A stretch of 64,000 nt of DNA from Sporolactobacillus shoreae. Lineage in GTDB: Bacteria > Bacillota > Bacilli > Bacillales > Sporolactobacillaceae. The DNA lies in contig NZ_SRJD01000010.1 of NCBI RefSeq assembly GCF_004684935.1, positions 59,846-123,845 of the forward strand, in the 5' to 3' direction. How positions within the stretch are numbered: the stretch's first letter is position 1; each line of letters begins with the position of its first letter. Shown in pieces: positions 9,633 through 17,648 of this stretch. Made by a program: the position numbers and the translations under genes. The notes beneath the pieces were generated by a model. The model was not told the DNA's origin, searched no databases, and saw only the letters and a list, made by a program, of their open reading frames with translations.

Positions 9633-9724
9633 CGGCTGGTAAACATGTGATTCCGGCTGGTAAATTGCAAAATCCGGCTGGTAAAATTTCGAATCCGGCT
9701 GGTAAATTACAAGATGTCGCTGGT
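9633..9724. repeat. 21-bp direct-repeat array, core CGGCTGGTAAA (5 units)
   Basis: Core copies start at 9633, 9654, 9675, 9696 and 9717 (last one degenerate), an exact 21-bp period. The 10 bp between cores varies. The array sits in the 450-bp gap between the GntR promoter and the terminator of the ydbT-like gene. The same core and period recur at 63804-63877. Confidence 0.9.
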
Positions 9725-9752
9725 AATCAGCTATTCATATCTCCACGGAACA

Positions 9753-9797
9753 CACAAAAAAAGGACCTTTTCCACTCAAAAGGATGAAAAGGTCCTT
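9753..9797 (-). terminator. Terminator of the ydbS-ydbT pair
   Basis: AAGGACCTTTTC (9761-9772) pairs with GAAAAGGTCCTT (9785-9796). Leftward it is followed by T7-8. Confidence 0.92.
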
Positions 9798-9801
9798 CTT
9801 C

Positions 9802-11217
9802 TTATGCTCTGAACCATTGAAAAAGCTTTTCTGCGTCACTGCTCTCCAGTTGATCCGCGGTGTAACTCTGAGGATGGGAGGAGCGGATGGTCACGCTGCA
9901 GGAACTGAGACCGAGCCGCTGCTGGATGCGGGAGTTTTCACGGGTAAGGGTCTGTACGTGCCTTTTCAGGGTGATCATGCTTGTTTTGGCAACAGCACGG
10001 CGGGCAAACACAATGCGATTTTCCTCCAGACGGAAACCTGACGAATGAAAGCAGAGAAAGGACCAGACGGCCGCGATCGGTAGAGTGAGCCAGAGCCATT
10101 TTCCCCAGCTGAAAAACCATGAGAGGCCTGCAAAAACCACAGTCAGAAAGAGAAGTAGTTTGATCATGGAGTAGAAGTTCCCGCGCAGGGGCATGCGTCC
10201 GCAGCTGATTGATCCGGCAAACCGCGGAATAATCGTTTCAAGAAAAGGCTGAAGCTCCTTCTTTCGGATAATCGGAAAAACAAGGACTGAACCTTTTGCC
10301 CCCTTTTCACTGTCAACACTGCCGCTGCACTCCGCATAAACGGTGTACAGCCCGAACAGCTGCTGCAGGGGCTCCTCTTTGATGCGGATCGCCTGAACAC
10401 GATCCGTTTTATAGGTTTCATCGGAGGTTTCAAGAATACCTTTATGGATCCGCCACTGATTTTCGGTAACGATAAGCCGGAAATTTCCCCAGCGGATGAA
10501 GGTGACGGCAATGGAAATCAGCCAGAGTACGACGACAGCGAATACGATTAGAGGAATGAGTGCCGAAAGCTGCAGCCGGCTCAAGTAACTGAATGAACTT
10601 CCTAAGGTGTTTCCCGGCACCAGGTGATCTAATTGCGACCAAACGGCTAAAAGGACACCGATGATGCCGATGCTGGAAGAAGTTACCGCTGCCGTCAGAA
10701 AATCACGAACAGACAGCCGGAATATTTTTTTCGGACTGTCTGGATTTACAACGATGTTTGTTTCAGCTGATGGCTGTTCATCATCTATGTGCCCGAGAAG
10801 CTGCTTGATCCGATTGGCTTCCTCGAGTTTTAGCACAGAAAGAACAATATCGCCTTTGTTTGCCGGGTCAGCCGTATCCAGCTTCAGCTTCACAAGGCCA
10901 AACAGCCTGAGTACCACATTGGTCTGCACTTGCACCGACTGGATTCTTGGTATTCGGATATAGCGGTCGTTGCGGACGAGGACACCTGACTGAAGATGAA
11001 ACTGCCCATCTGTGATTTCATAGGTCAGCCGAAGCCATTTAAAATAGCCGAACACGACAATAATCAGCGGAATAGCCAGCATATATCCATACTGATCGGA
11101 CAGATGGCGCAGTCCGGCAAAAAACCCGACGCCAAGGGGCAGGATCAGGTTGCGCAGAATGCTGATGCTTTCGGAAAAAACGGCAAAAAAGTGCAGATGC
11201 CTCTTTTCAGATCTCAT
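9802..11217 (-). CDS. ydbT: Membrane protein with repeated bacterial PH (DUF304) domains, YdbT-like
   Basis: 471 residues with paired hydrophobic helices near the N-terminus, the middle (about 170-245) and near 350-395. Each pair is followed by a bPH2/DUF304 module, such as ITDGQFHLQSGVLVRNDRYI and TENQWRIHKGILETS. Overlaps ydbS by 11 bp. The ydbS-ydbT pair of B. subtilis belongs to the cell-envelope stress (SigW) regulon; molecular role is not established. No SigW promoter was identified here. Confidence 0.88.
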   Translation of the reverse strand: MRSEKRHLHFFAVFSESISILRNLILPLGVGFFAGLRHLSDQYGYMLAIPLIIVVFGYFKWLRLTYEITDGQFHLQSGVLVRNDRYIRIPRIQSVQVQTNVVLRLFGLVKLKLDTADPANKGDIVLSVLKLEEANRIKQLLGHIDDEQPSAETNIVVNPDSPKKIFRLSVRDFLTAAVTSSSIGIIGVLLAVWSQLDHLVPGNTLGSSFSYLSRLQLSALIPLIVFAVVVLWLISIAVTFIRWGNFRLIVTENQWRIHKGILETSDETYKTDRVQAIRIKEEPLQQLFGLYTVYAECSGSVDSEKGAKGSVLVFPIIRKKELQPFLETIIPRFAGSISCGRMPLRGNFYSMIKLLLFLTVVFAGLSWFFSWGKWLWLTLPIAAVWSFLCFHSSGFRLEENRIVFARRAVAKTSMITLKRHVQTLTRENSRIQQRLGLSSCSVTIRSSHPQSYTADQLESSDAEKLFQWFRA

Positions 11218-11701
11218 GGGCGGTATTCTCCTTGATCAATTCGGAAATCTGATCGCGGAGCGCGGCGGCTTCATTCTCATTCAGCGCCGGAATGTGGCGC
11301 GTGTCGGCCGCTGTCGTGATAGAGACGGATGTCAGTCTGTGCTTGCGCAGCAGCGGCCCCTGCTCTGTCTCGACGTTCTGAACCCGCGATAGGGGAATCA
11401 CGATCTGCTTAACCACAAAAACACCTTCCTGAATCAGAAGATCTTTCTGCCGTATCATGTAGTAAAATGTCCTGTAGCGAATCGGAGGAACGATGAAGAT
11501 GGAGAGTATGAGATGGAGCAGAACAAGTGCGGCAAGAACCCCAGTCACCATATGGATAAACGCAGGCCAGTCAAAGAAAGCCGCGCAGATAAAAATGGTG
11601 GCAATAATCAGCCAGAAGATGAGGTTTGTCATAATTGAACGCTGCCGCCAGACGGCGACAACTTCGCGGTCGAGATGCTTCTTTTCCAAAAGATCGCTCA
11701 T
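11207..11701 (-). CDS. ydbS: Bacterial PH domain (DUF304) membrane protein, YdbS-like
   Basis: 164 residues: two adjacent helices (about 25-65) followed by one bPH2 domain with the typical IRYRTFYYMIRQKDLLIQEG block. ATG 11701 is chosen over the upstream TTG at 11722; YdbS of B. subtilis is of similar length. First gene of the pair, translationally coupled to ydbT. Confidence 0.87.
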   Translation of the reverse strand: MSDLLEKKHLDREVVAVWRQRSIMTNLIFWLIIATIFICAAFFDWPAFIHMVTGVLAALVLLHLILSIFIVPPIRYRTFYYMIRQKDLLIQEGVFVVKQIVIPLSRVQNVETEQGPLLRKHRLTSVSITTAADTRHIPALNENEAAALRDQISELIKENTAHEI

Positions 11702-11723
11702 TCCTTTTCCAGATAGTAACAAA

Positions 11724-11732
11724 ATTATAACA
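11724..11732 (-). promoter_or_regulatory. Extended -10 promoter of ydbS
   Basis: Leftward TGTTATAAT forms an extended -10 element. No good -35 hexamer is visible at the normal distance, as is allowed for extended -10 promoters. It lies about 22 bp before the preferred start, so the leader would be short. Confidence 0.5.
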
Positions 11733-11816
11733 TGCTTTGCGGCACGGGAAAATGGGATGATGAAACGTTAAAGCGTCTGGGCCGAAATGAGTTCTTGAAT
11801 CAGAGCGGTCATGAAA

Positions 11817-11845
11817 CTGAAAAAAGATGCCTCAAGGGCATCTTT
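11817..11845 (-). terminator. Terminator of the MFS gene
   Basis: AAAGATGCC (11823-11831) pairs with GGCATCTTT (11837-11845) around a 5-nt loop, followed leftward by a T run. Confidence 0.88.
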
Positions 11846-11848
11846 GGA

Positions 11849-13087
11849 TTATTGTTTAAAACGTACATTTCGTAAGGGGAGGAAAGGCCTGAATTTGATC
11901 CGATGAGTGGGTCTCAGCCGTTTTCCGCTTCTGACGCGATTGATGACCAGTAGAAGTACCAGGTAACACGTCGCAATGCCGACGATGTACCAGAGCGTGG
12001 CTGCCATGCCCGCACGGTCGATAGAGAAACCGGTGAAGGCCGGGAATATGGCCATGCCCAGTCCGGCAAGGCCGGAGATGATCGGCGTCACGAGGTGGGC
12101 ACTGTTCGGTATGGAATAATTGGCATAGACCAGGGTAATCGAATAGATACCCGACATCATCAGGCCAAGTGTGGCGACAAAGAAGTAGCCGACCAGCGCG
12201 TTTTTTAGAATGATGAACAGGACAAGGGACAGAATCGCGCCGCAGATATTGATCAACAGATATCTGCTATATGTGACCTTGCGGATGATTACGCCTGTCA
12301 GCGCGCGGCCGATCACCATGGCGGCCCAGAAAATACCGACACTGATCGAAGCGTAGTAAGCCACAACATTCAGATAGTTTATGAAAATTGATGACATAAA
12401 ATTGTTCAGGCTTCCCTCGAGTCCGCCATATAAAAAGATGACTAGCGCAAACAGAGCGAGGACGATCCATTTGCGGCCGGCCGACAGCGGTTTTTGATCG
12501 GCTGCTCCGGATGCGTCCATAGGCGCGGAAGTCTGATCCGCCTTTTTTGAAAAAGAAATCCGCGTCGACAGATAGGCCAGAACGACGGCGAGAATGGCCG
12601 TGATAGTAAAAAGAAAGCGCCAGATATTAAATGCGATAAAAAAGCTGGACAAAATCGGCATCGTAAACGCGCCTAGACCAAATGATACCTCAAGATAACT
12701 CATGGCGACCGCCTGTCTGCCGAGAAATACTTCAAGAAACTTAGTCGCGACGACAATGCCAATTGATGCGGAGCCGACGCTGTTCAGAAAATAAAACGCC
12801 ATGACTATTGGAAGCGGCGGGAGCATCAGAATGTTGAATTGGGCGACAGCGATGACCGATGCGGCGAAAGCCAGCAGCGGCTTGGGCGGGAAATGGCTGT
12901 TCAGCCATGACGTGATCAATACGCCCAGGAGGAAGCCCATCGCCCCGATGAAAATCAGCTGACCGCCGATAGTGTAGGAAACACGGTAATAATGCAGCAG
13001 TTGCGGCATGACCGAACCTATAGAAATGGCGGTCAATCCTGTCAGAAAATAGAGTGCACAGGAAATAAAAGTAAACTGGCGCGTGAT
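11849..13087 (-). CDS. Major facilitator superfamily transporter (GlcP-like), probable near-cognate start
   Basis: About 412 residues and 12 predicted helices with a central charged loop (about 190-215), the MFS plan. Overall layout resembles the B. subtilis GlcP hexose:H+ symporter group; substrate uncertain. The first ordinary start codon (TTG 13036) would cut off helix 1 (QFTFISCALYFLTGLTAISIG). A clear AGGAGG lies at 13093-13098, followed in frame by CTG, ATC and ACG (13090, 13087, 13084). I place the start at ATC 13087 provisionally; an undetected base error changing an ATG is equally possible. Confidence 0.72.
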   Translation of the reverse strand: MTRQFTFISCALYFLTGLTAISIGSVMPQLLHYYRVSYTIGGQLIFIGAMGFLLGVLITSWLNSHFPPKPLLAFAASVIAVAQFNILMLPPLPIVMAFYFLNSVGSASIGIVVATKFLEVFLGRQAVAMSYLEVSFGLGAFTMPILSSFFIAFNIWRFLFTITAILAVVLAYLSTRISFSKKADQTSAPMDASGAADQKPLSAGRKWIVLALFALVIFLYGGLEGSLNNFMSSIFINYLNVVAYYASISVGIFWAAMVIGRALTGVIIRKVTYSRYLLINICGAILSLVLFIILKNALVGYFFVATLGLMMSGIYSITLVYANYSIPNSAHLVTPIISGLAGLGMAIFPAFTGFSIDRAGMAATLWYIVGIATCYLVLLLVINRVRSGKRLRPTHRIKFRPFLPLRNVRFKQ

Positions 13088-13279
13088 CAGCGCCTCCTCT
13101 CGAAAAGATCCACAGAAAAAGAAAGAAGAAGCGCCGATGTACAGCGTGCGCGCGCCCCTTCGCGGTCAACTCAGAACATTGTAACAGGAATGTGCGGCTG
13201 ATGAAAGAGGTCTGCTGTCCTTTTTTCTTTTTAATCTCAAGGGCCGTCTTCTGGGGATATAGCAGTTTCCGAAACCGAT

Positions 13280-13345
13280 TGTTATAATTACAGAAGGATA
13301 AAAAATATGAGCGACGGTCCGGAGCCGTACGACAGACTTCCGGAC
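13280..13345 (+). promoter_or_regulatory. Extended -10 promoter and leader hairpin of the aminotransferase gene
   Basis: TGTTATAAT (13280-13288) is an extended -10 element. In the leader GTCCGGA (13317-13323) pairs with TCCGGAC (13339-13345). The hairpin has no T tract, so it is more likely an mRNA-stability or processing element than a terminator. Confidence 0.5.
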
Positions 13346-13368
13346 AGCCTGCTAGGAGGATTCATTTT

Positions 13369-14637
13369 ATGGGACAGCCGATCGCATTTCATAAAGCCGA
13401 TCAGTTAAAAGCGAAGCCCGATCCGGATCATCTCGGTTTTGGCCAATTTTTTACAGATTACATGTTTGAAATGGACTATGCAGCAGACAGGGGCTGGTAC
13501 GATGCGCGGATTGTCCCTTACAGCCCGATCACGCTGGATCCTGCGGCGACCATTTTTCATTACGGTCAGGAAGTGTTTGAAGGGCTCAAAGCCTATAAGG
13601 CGGAAGATGGGCGTATTCTTCTGTTCCGCCCGGACAAAAACATGAAAAGAATGAACCGCTCCTGCGCGCGGCTGAATATCCCCGCGATCGACGAATCGTT
13701 TGTCATTAAAGCGATCAAGAAGCTGGTGGCGGTTGAAAAAGAATGGATTCCGGTACAACCGGGCCAGTCTTTGTATATCCGGCCATTCATCATCGGCACC
13801 GAACCGTTTCTCGGTGTCCATCCGTCAGGCACTTACAAGCTGATTATCATTCTGTCTCCTGTAGGCTCCTACTTCGGGAAATCGGTCAAACCTGTCAAAA
13901 TCTATGTGGAAGACGAGTTTGTTCGCGCGGTGAGAGGCGGTGTCGGTTTCGCCAAGACAAGCGGAAACTACGCGGCTAGCCTCAAAGCTCAGTCAAAAGC
14001 AGAGGAACTCGGTTTTGATCAGGTGCTTTGGCTGGACGGCGTGGAACACAAGTATATTGAAGAAGTCGGAAGCATGAATATCTTTTTCAAAGTGGACGGA
14101 GAAGTCTGGACACCGGCGCTGAACGGCAGCATCCTTCCGGGTGTGACGCGCGACTCGGTGATCGAACTGCTGAAGGGATGGGGCGTTCCGGTCAAGGAAA
14201 AGAAAATCTCCGTCAAAAAGCTGTTCAGAAAAGCGGAGAAACAAAAGCTCGAAGAAGTGTTCGGCACTGGAACGGCTGCTGTTATTTCACCGGTCGGATT
14301 CCTGAAGTGGGAAGACCGGGTTGTCAAAGTCGCCAATGGCGAAATTGGACCACTGTCCCAAAAGCTTTATGAAACCCTGACCGGTCTTCAAACCGGCCAG
14401 GTGGAGGACAAACTGGGCTGGACCCAGGAAGTGAAGGCGGGCAAGGTATCTTCTGCAGAGCCTGCCTCAGAATCAGCTATCGAACCGGAAGAACTCGAGG
14501 CATCGGTTGAAGAACCAGTTGTAAATTCTGCAGAGCCTTCTTCTGAAATATCGGCTGCGGGGCTTGCCTCAGAACCTGTTGACGCAGCACTGGAATCTCA
14601 GGAAGAGGGATCCTCGAAAAAGCCGGTCACGGAGTAA
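13369..14637 (+). CDS. ilvE: Branched-chain amino acid aminotransferase with unusual acidic C-terminal tail
   Basis: A PLP enzyme interconverting Leu/Ile/Val and their keto acids. The core (1-355) is a full class IV aminotransferase: EVFEGLKAY, the PLP lysine Lys196 in [21 protein letters not shown], and [10 protein letters not shown]. Family members end near 355-365 residues. This protein runs to 422. The last 67 residues are rich in Ala, Ser, Glu and Pro with imperfect repeats ([24 protein letters not shown]), probably disordered. AGGAGG precedes the ATG. The gene has its own promoter and terminator. Confidence 0.93.
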   Translation: MGQPIAFHKADQLKAKPDPDHLGFGQFFTDYMFEMDYAADRGWYDARIVPYSPITLDPAATIFHYGQEVFEGLKAYKAEDGRILLFRPDKNMKRMNRSCARLNIPAIDESFVIKAIKKLVAVEKEWIPVQPGQSLYIRPFIIGTEPFLGVHPSGTYKLIIILSPVGSYFGKSVKPVKIYVEDEFVRAVRGGVGFAKTSGNYAASLKAQSKAEELGFDQVLWLDGVEHKYIEEVGSMNIFFKVDGEVWTPALNGSILPGVTRDSVIELLKGWGVPVKEKKISVKKLFRKAEKQKLEEVFGTGTAAVISPVGFLKWEDRVVKVANGEIGPLSQKLYETLTGLQTGQVEDKLGWTQEVKAGKVSSAEPASESAIEPEELEASVEEPVVNSAEPSSEISAAGLASEPVDAALESQEEGSSKKPVTE

Positions 14638-14648
14638 GCCTGGTTTCT

Positions 14649-14690
14649 AAAAGCCTTTGTGCGCATAAATGTGTGCGCAGAGGTTTTTTA
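14649..14690 (+). terminator. Terminator of ilvE
   Basis: A GC-rich stem (arms around 14649-14664 and 14671-14686, containing TGTGCGCA/TGTGCGCA) is followed by T6. The 235 bp from here to patA shows no other feature I can support. Confidence 0.85.
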
Positions 14691-14925
14691 TTTTATACAA
14701 AGGCTTTGTTAAACTTGTCTGTTGTTTTTCGCTTCAGGCGTTTTGCCTTCCGCTCCTCAAAGGAGGGGGAAAATCAACATTGAATTTAAACATAGCCTAT
14801 ATAAATTGAATGTATATAGATAAAAAGTTGTCGGTATCGAGTATCAGAAGAACTTAGGCTCTGCCTGTGCGCAGCCAAGTTTTCCAATAATGGAAGCAAG
14901 CAGAGGGATTGGGAGGATGAACAGC

Positions 14926-16086
14926 ATGGAAAACAGAGTAAACGGAAGCGTCCGTTCGATACAGATCAGCGGCATCCGCCGCTTTTTCAATAAAGTGAAG
15001 GATTATCCGGGGGCGGTCTCGCTAACGATTGGGCAGCCGGATTTCCCGACACCCCAGCACGTCAAGAATGCCGGCAAGGCGGCGATCGACCACAACCATA
15101 CGGCCTACACAGCCAACGCGGGGCTGCTCGAGTTGCGGCAGGCGATCGCCGATTATGTCGCTGAAAAATATGATCTCCATTATGATCCGGAGACTGAAAT
15201 CATTACAACAGTCGGCGCAAGCGAAGCGATTGACCTCACATTCCGGACAATTCTTGAGCCGGGCGATGAAGTCATCCTCCCTGGGCCAGCTTATCCGGGC
15301 TATGCCGCGCCGATCACTCTGGCCGGTGGTGTTCCAGTGTATGTGGACACGCGGGATACCGATTTTAAAATGACGGCTCCGCAGATTGCGGAGCATCTGA
15401 CGGAACGGACGAAAGCGGTCGTGATCCCTTATCCATCCAATCCGACCGGTTGCGTGCTGACGAAGAATGAGGTAGAGGCGATCGCCAGCTTGCTAAGAGA
15501 CAAGTCTGTTTTTGCCGTTTCTGACGAGATATACAGTGAACTGACTTACGGGCAGAAACATGTCTCAATCGCCGCCTGCCCAGGCATGAAGGACAAAACT
15601 CTGGTTATTAACGGCCTATCCAAATCGCATGCGATGACCGGGTGGCGGATGGGGTACGTCCTCGCCGACCGGCCGATCGCGGATCAGTTGATCAAAATCC
15701 ATCAGTACGGCATTTCCTGCATCACGAGCATCACCCAGTATGCAGCGATCGAAGCGCTGACCACCGGAAAAAATGACGCGGAGCCAATGCGTCAAGAGTA
15801 TAAGAAACGTCTCGATTATGTGATTGACCGACTGGAAAACATGGGGATTGACGTTGTCCGCCCATCCGGCGCGTTCTACGTATTTCCATCAATTAAAAAG
15901 TTCGGACTGACATCCGAAGAATTCGCTTTGAAACTGCTCGATCAGGAGCGGCTCGCCGCGGTTCCGGGCAGCGCCTTTTCTTCGTATGGTGAGGGCTATC
16001 TGCGCTTGTCCTACGCGTATTCCATGGATGTGCTTAAAGAAGGGCTGGATCGTCTGGAGCGGTTTGTCAGAAGTTTAGACGCCTGA
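14926..16086 (+). CDS. patA: Aminotransferase A, probable N-acetyl-LL-diaminopimelate aminotransferase
   Basis: A 386-residue fold-type I PLP enzyme, close in sequence to B. subtilis PatA, which acts in the acetyl-dependent branch of lysine/diaminopimelate synthesis. Visible motifs: SLTIGQPDFPTP, YPSNPTG, SDEIYSEL, the PLP lysine in NGLSKSHAMTGWRMGY, and the C-terminal RLSYA arginine. The frame begins at 14890, but GGGAGG at 14911-14916 fits ATG 14926 (9-nt gap); ATG 14917 would touch the site. Confidence 0.88.
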   Translation: MENRVNGSVRSIQISGIRRFFNKVKDYPGAVSLTIGQPDFPTPQHVKNAGKAAIDHNHTAYTANAGLLELRQAIADYVAEKYDLHYDPETEIITTVGASEAIDLTFRTILEPGDEVILPGPAYPGYAAPITLAGGVPVYVDTRDTDFKMTAPQIAEHLTERTKAVVIPYPSNPTGCVLTKNEVEAIASLLRDKSVFAVSDEIYSELTYGQKHVSIAACPGMKDKTLVINGLSKSHAMTGWRMGYVLADRPIADQLIKIHQYGISCITSITQYAAIEALTTGKNDAEPMRQEYKKRLDYVIDRLENMGIDVVRPSGAFYVFPSIKKFGLTSEEFALKLLDQERLAAVPGSAFSSYGEGYLRLSYAYSMDVLKEGLDRLERFVRSLDA

Positions 16087-16155
16087 GCGGAACGAGATGC
16101 TGGCGTTTTGAAATGGGTAGGGCATACATTCGAAAGGATTAATAGATAACATAAA

Positions 16156-16194
16156 GCCGGATGTTTTACCAAATGAGTAAAACATCCGGCTTCT
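16156..16194 (+). terminator. Terminator of patA
   Basis: A perfect 14-bp stem (16156-16169 with 16177-16190) has a 7-nt loop and is followed by TTCTTC. T-tract interrupted, stem very stable. Confidence 0.85.
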
Positions 16195-16215
16195 TCATTG
16201 TCCCCAAAAAATGTG

Positions 16216-16299
16216 CTGAGTTCCGATAAAATGGTCTGAGTTCTGATATATTTTGCTGAGTTCCGATAAATCGGTTCGAGTTCCGATTTATTTTCTTGT
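16216..16299. repeat. 20-bp direct-repeat array, core GAGTTCYGATA (4 units)
   Basis: Units begin at 16216, 16236, 16256 and 16276, an exact 20-bp period. TTCCGAT and TTCTGAT versions alternate in the first three. It sits between the convergent terminators of patA and hsp20. Nearly identical units recur at 32881-33000. Confidence 0.9.
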
Positions 16300-16324
16300 T
16301 CATCAGAAGGCGGCTGCCACAGTG

Positions 16325-16363
16325 AAAAAAAAGTAAAAAGATCGAGGTTCTCGATCTTTTTAC
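16325..16363 (-). terminator. Terminator of hsp20, overlapping its stop codon
   Basis: A perfect 14-bp stem (16333-16346 with 16350-16363) closes a 3-nt GTT loop. Leftward it is followed by T8. The 5' arm includes the stop codon. Confidence 0.93.
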
Positions 16364-16824
16364 TCAATGCTCAGTGTGTTTCCGTTTTGCGGATATCTCG
16401 GACCGTGAATTTTAAGGACACCGTTCAGAAAAGCTGCATGAGTCTTGGAGCGGTCGATCGTATAAGGAAGCGCGATGATTCGTTCGGCATGATCGAATTG
16501 CCGTTCATGAGAATAGGTACCTTTTTCTTTGTGCTCGGTTTCAATTTCCACATCATTTTCAACCGCGATCCGGACACGGTCACCCAGCAGTTCGATGTGG
16601 ATATTTTCACGCTTTGCGCCGGGAAGCTCGGCTTCAACAACCCACTCGTCCTTCGTCTCATAGAAACGGGTCCGGAATCCTCCTGAAAACAATGAATGAT
16701 TTTCAAAAAAGTCATCAATTGATTTCAGAATACCACGGAATGGATCCTGCTGAAAAAAAGAGTCGAGATCCTGCATCGGATTGCGTCTGATCGGGCGCAG
16801 TTCACGGGGGTCCTGATCATCCAT
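16360..16824 (-). CDS. Hsp20/alpha-crystallin family small heat-shock protein
   Basis: A 154-residue ATP-independent holdase. The N-terminal arm is rich in Phe/Asp (DSFFQQDPFRGILKSIDDFF). The alpha-crystallin domain spans about 60-150, with the ELPGAKRENIHIELLGDRVRI and GVLKI beta strands. The larger open frame to 17043 is spurious: GGAAAGGAGG sits right before ATG 16824. Similar in size to B. subtilis YocM. No CIRCE or CtsR box was found nearby. Confidence 0.9.
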   Translation of the reverse strand: MDDQDPRELRPIRRNPMQDLDSFFQQDPFRGILKSIDDFFENHSLFSGGFRTRFYETKDEWVVEAELPGAKRENIHIELLGDRVRIAVENDVEIETEHKEKGTYSHERQFDHAERIIALPYTIDRSKTHAAFLNGVLKIHGPRYPQNGNTLSIE

Positions 16825-16966
16825 AATGATTCCTCCTTTCCATTGCCAATCTACTTCAGCATATGAAAAAATATGCCGTTCGTTCGGGTGAATAACCGCC
16901 AATCTTCCGAATGACCCGGCACCCTGAAGGGCATAATGTGGAAAAATTGGGAGGAGGCTGCACACT

Positions 16967-17554
16967 TTGAAACAGTCGGAAAAACCTGTAGGCCGCGTCG
17001 CGCTGCTGATCATTGACATGATGAACCCGCTCAGCTTCGGCAAAGGACCGCTTTTATTAGAGGGGATGAAAAAAATTGCCCAGCCTCTGGCCGAGTTACG
17101 CCTCAGGGTGAAAGAAGCCGGTCTTGCTGTTATTTATGTCAATGATAATGAAGGCCGGTGGCAGTCCGAGAAAGAGTACATCGTGCAGCGGGCACTTGAC
17201 GGCCCGGCCGGAGGGATCATCCGGCCGATTTTGCCCGGAAACGGTGATTATTTTGTCATCAAGCCCAAGCACTCCGGCTTTTTTGCGACCCCGCTTCAGG
17301 CGCTGCTGACTGAGCTTGGCATCCGGACACTGATCCTTACCGGCGTGGCCGGCAATATCTGCGTCTTGTTCACTGCGAATGACGCCTACATGCGCGATTA
17401 TAAACTGTTTGTTCCCGCGGATTGCTGCGCTTCGAACGTAAAAGAAGACAACGACTTCGCACTGCGGATGATGAAAAACGTATTGAAGGCGGATGTCAGG
17501 GAACAGGCGGCGATTGAATTTTTGCTGCCGGCTGATATTCGACAGACAAAATGA
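16967..17554 (+). CDS. Isochorismatase-family cysteine hydrolase
   Basis: A 195-residue alpha/beta hydrolase of the nicotinamidase/isochorismatase fold. It has a complete catalytic triad: Asp17 (LLIIDMMN), Lys101 (KPKHSGFF) and Cys132 (GVAGNICVLFTAND), with the cis-peptide before the Cys region. TTG start after GGGAGGAGG. Substrate unknown. Its promoter region is shared divergently with hsp20. Confidence 0.88.
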   Translation: MKQSEKPVGRVALLIIDMMNPLSFGKGPLLLEGMKKIAQPLAELRLRVKEAGLAVIYVNDNEGRWQSEKEYIVQRALDGPAGGIIRPILPGNGDYFVIKPKHSGFFATPLQALLTELGIRTLILTGVAGNICVLFTANDAYMRDYKLFVPADCCASNVKEDNDFALRMMKNVLKADVREQAAIEFLLPADIRQTK

Positions 17555-17648
17555 GATTTCTCCGACTTTACACTGCCTCTATTCGGAAAAAAGTAATGTG
17601 TTAGAATAAAACTAGCACTCTCGCAATCGGGTAAAGGTGGTTCGGATC

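Noticed and set aside
9633..9724. CRISPR array
   Set aside because: Unit of 21 bp with about 10 bp between cores is far below CRISPR dimensions, and no cas genes are present.
12741..13169. Leftward frame overlapping the MFS start, as an alternative gene
   Set aside because: Arg/His/Phe-rich composition typical of an out-of-frame translation; the helices of the MFS protein are in the other frame.
17637..17648. GTG start for RecQ
   Set aside because: The GTG is within the AAAGGTGG ribosome site that serves ATG 17649.
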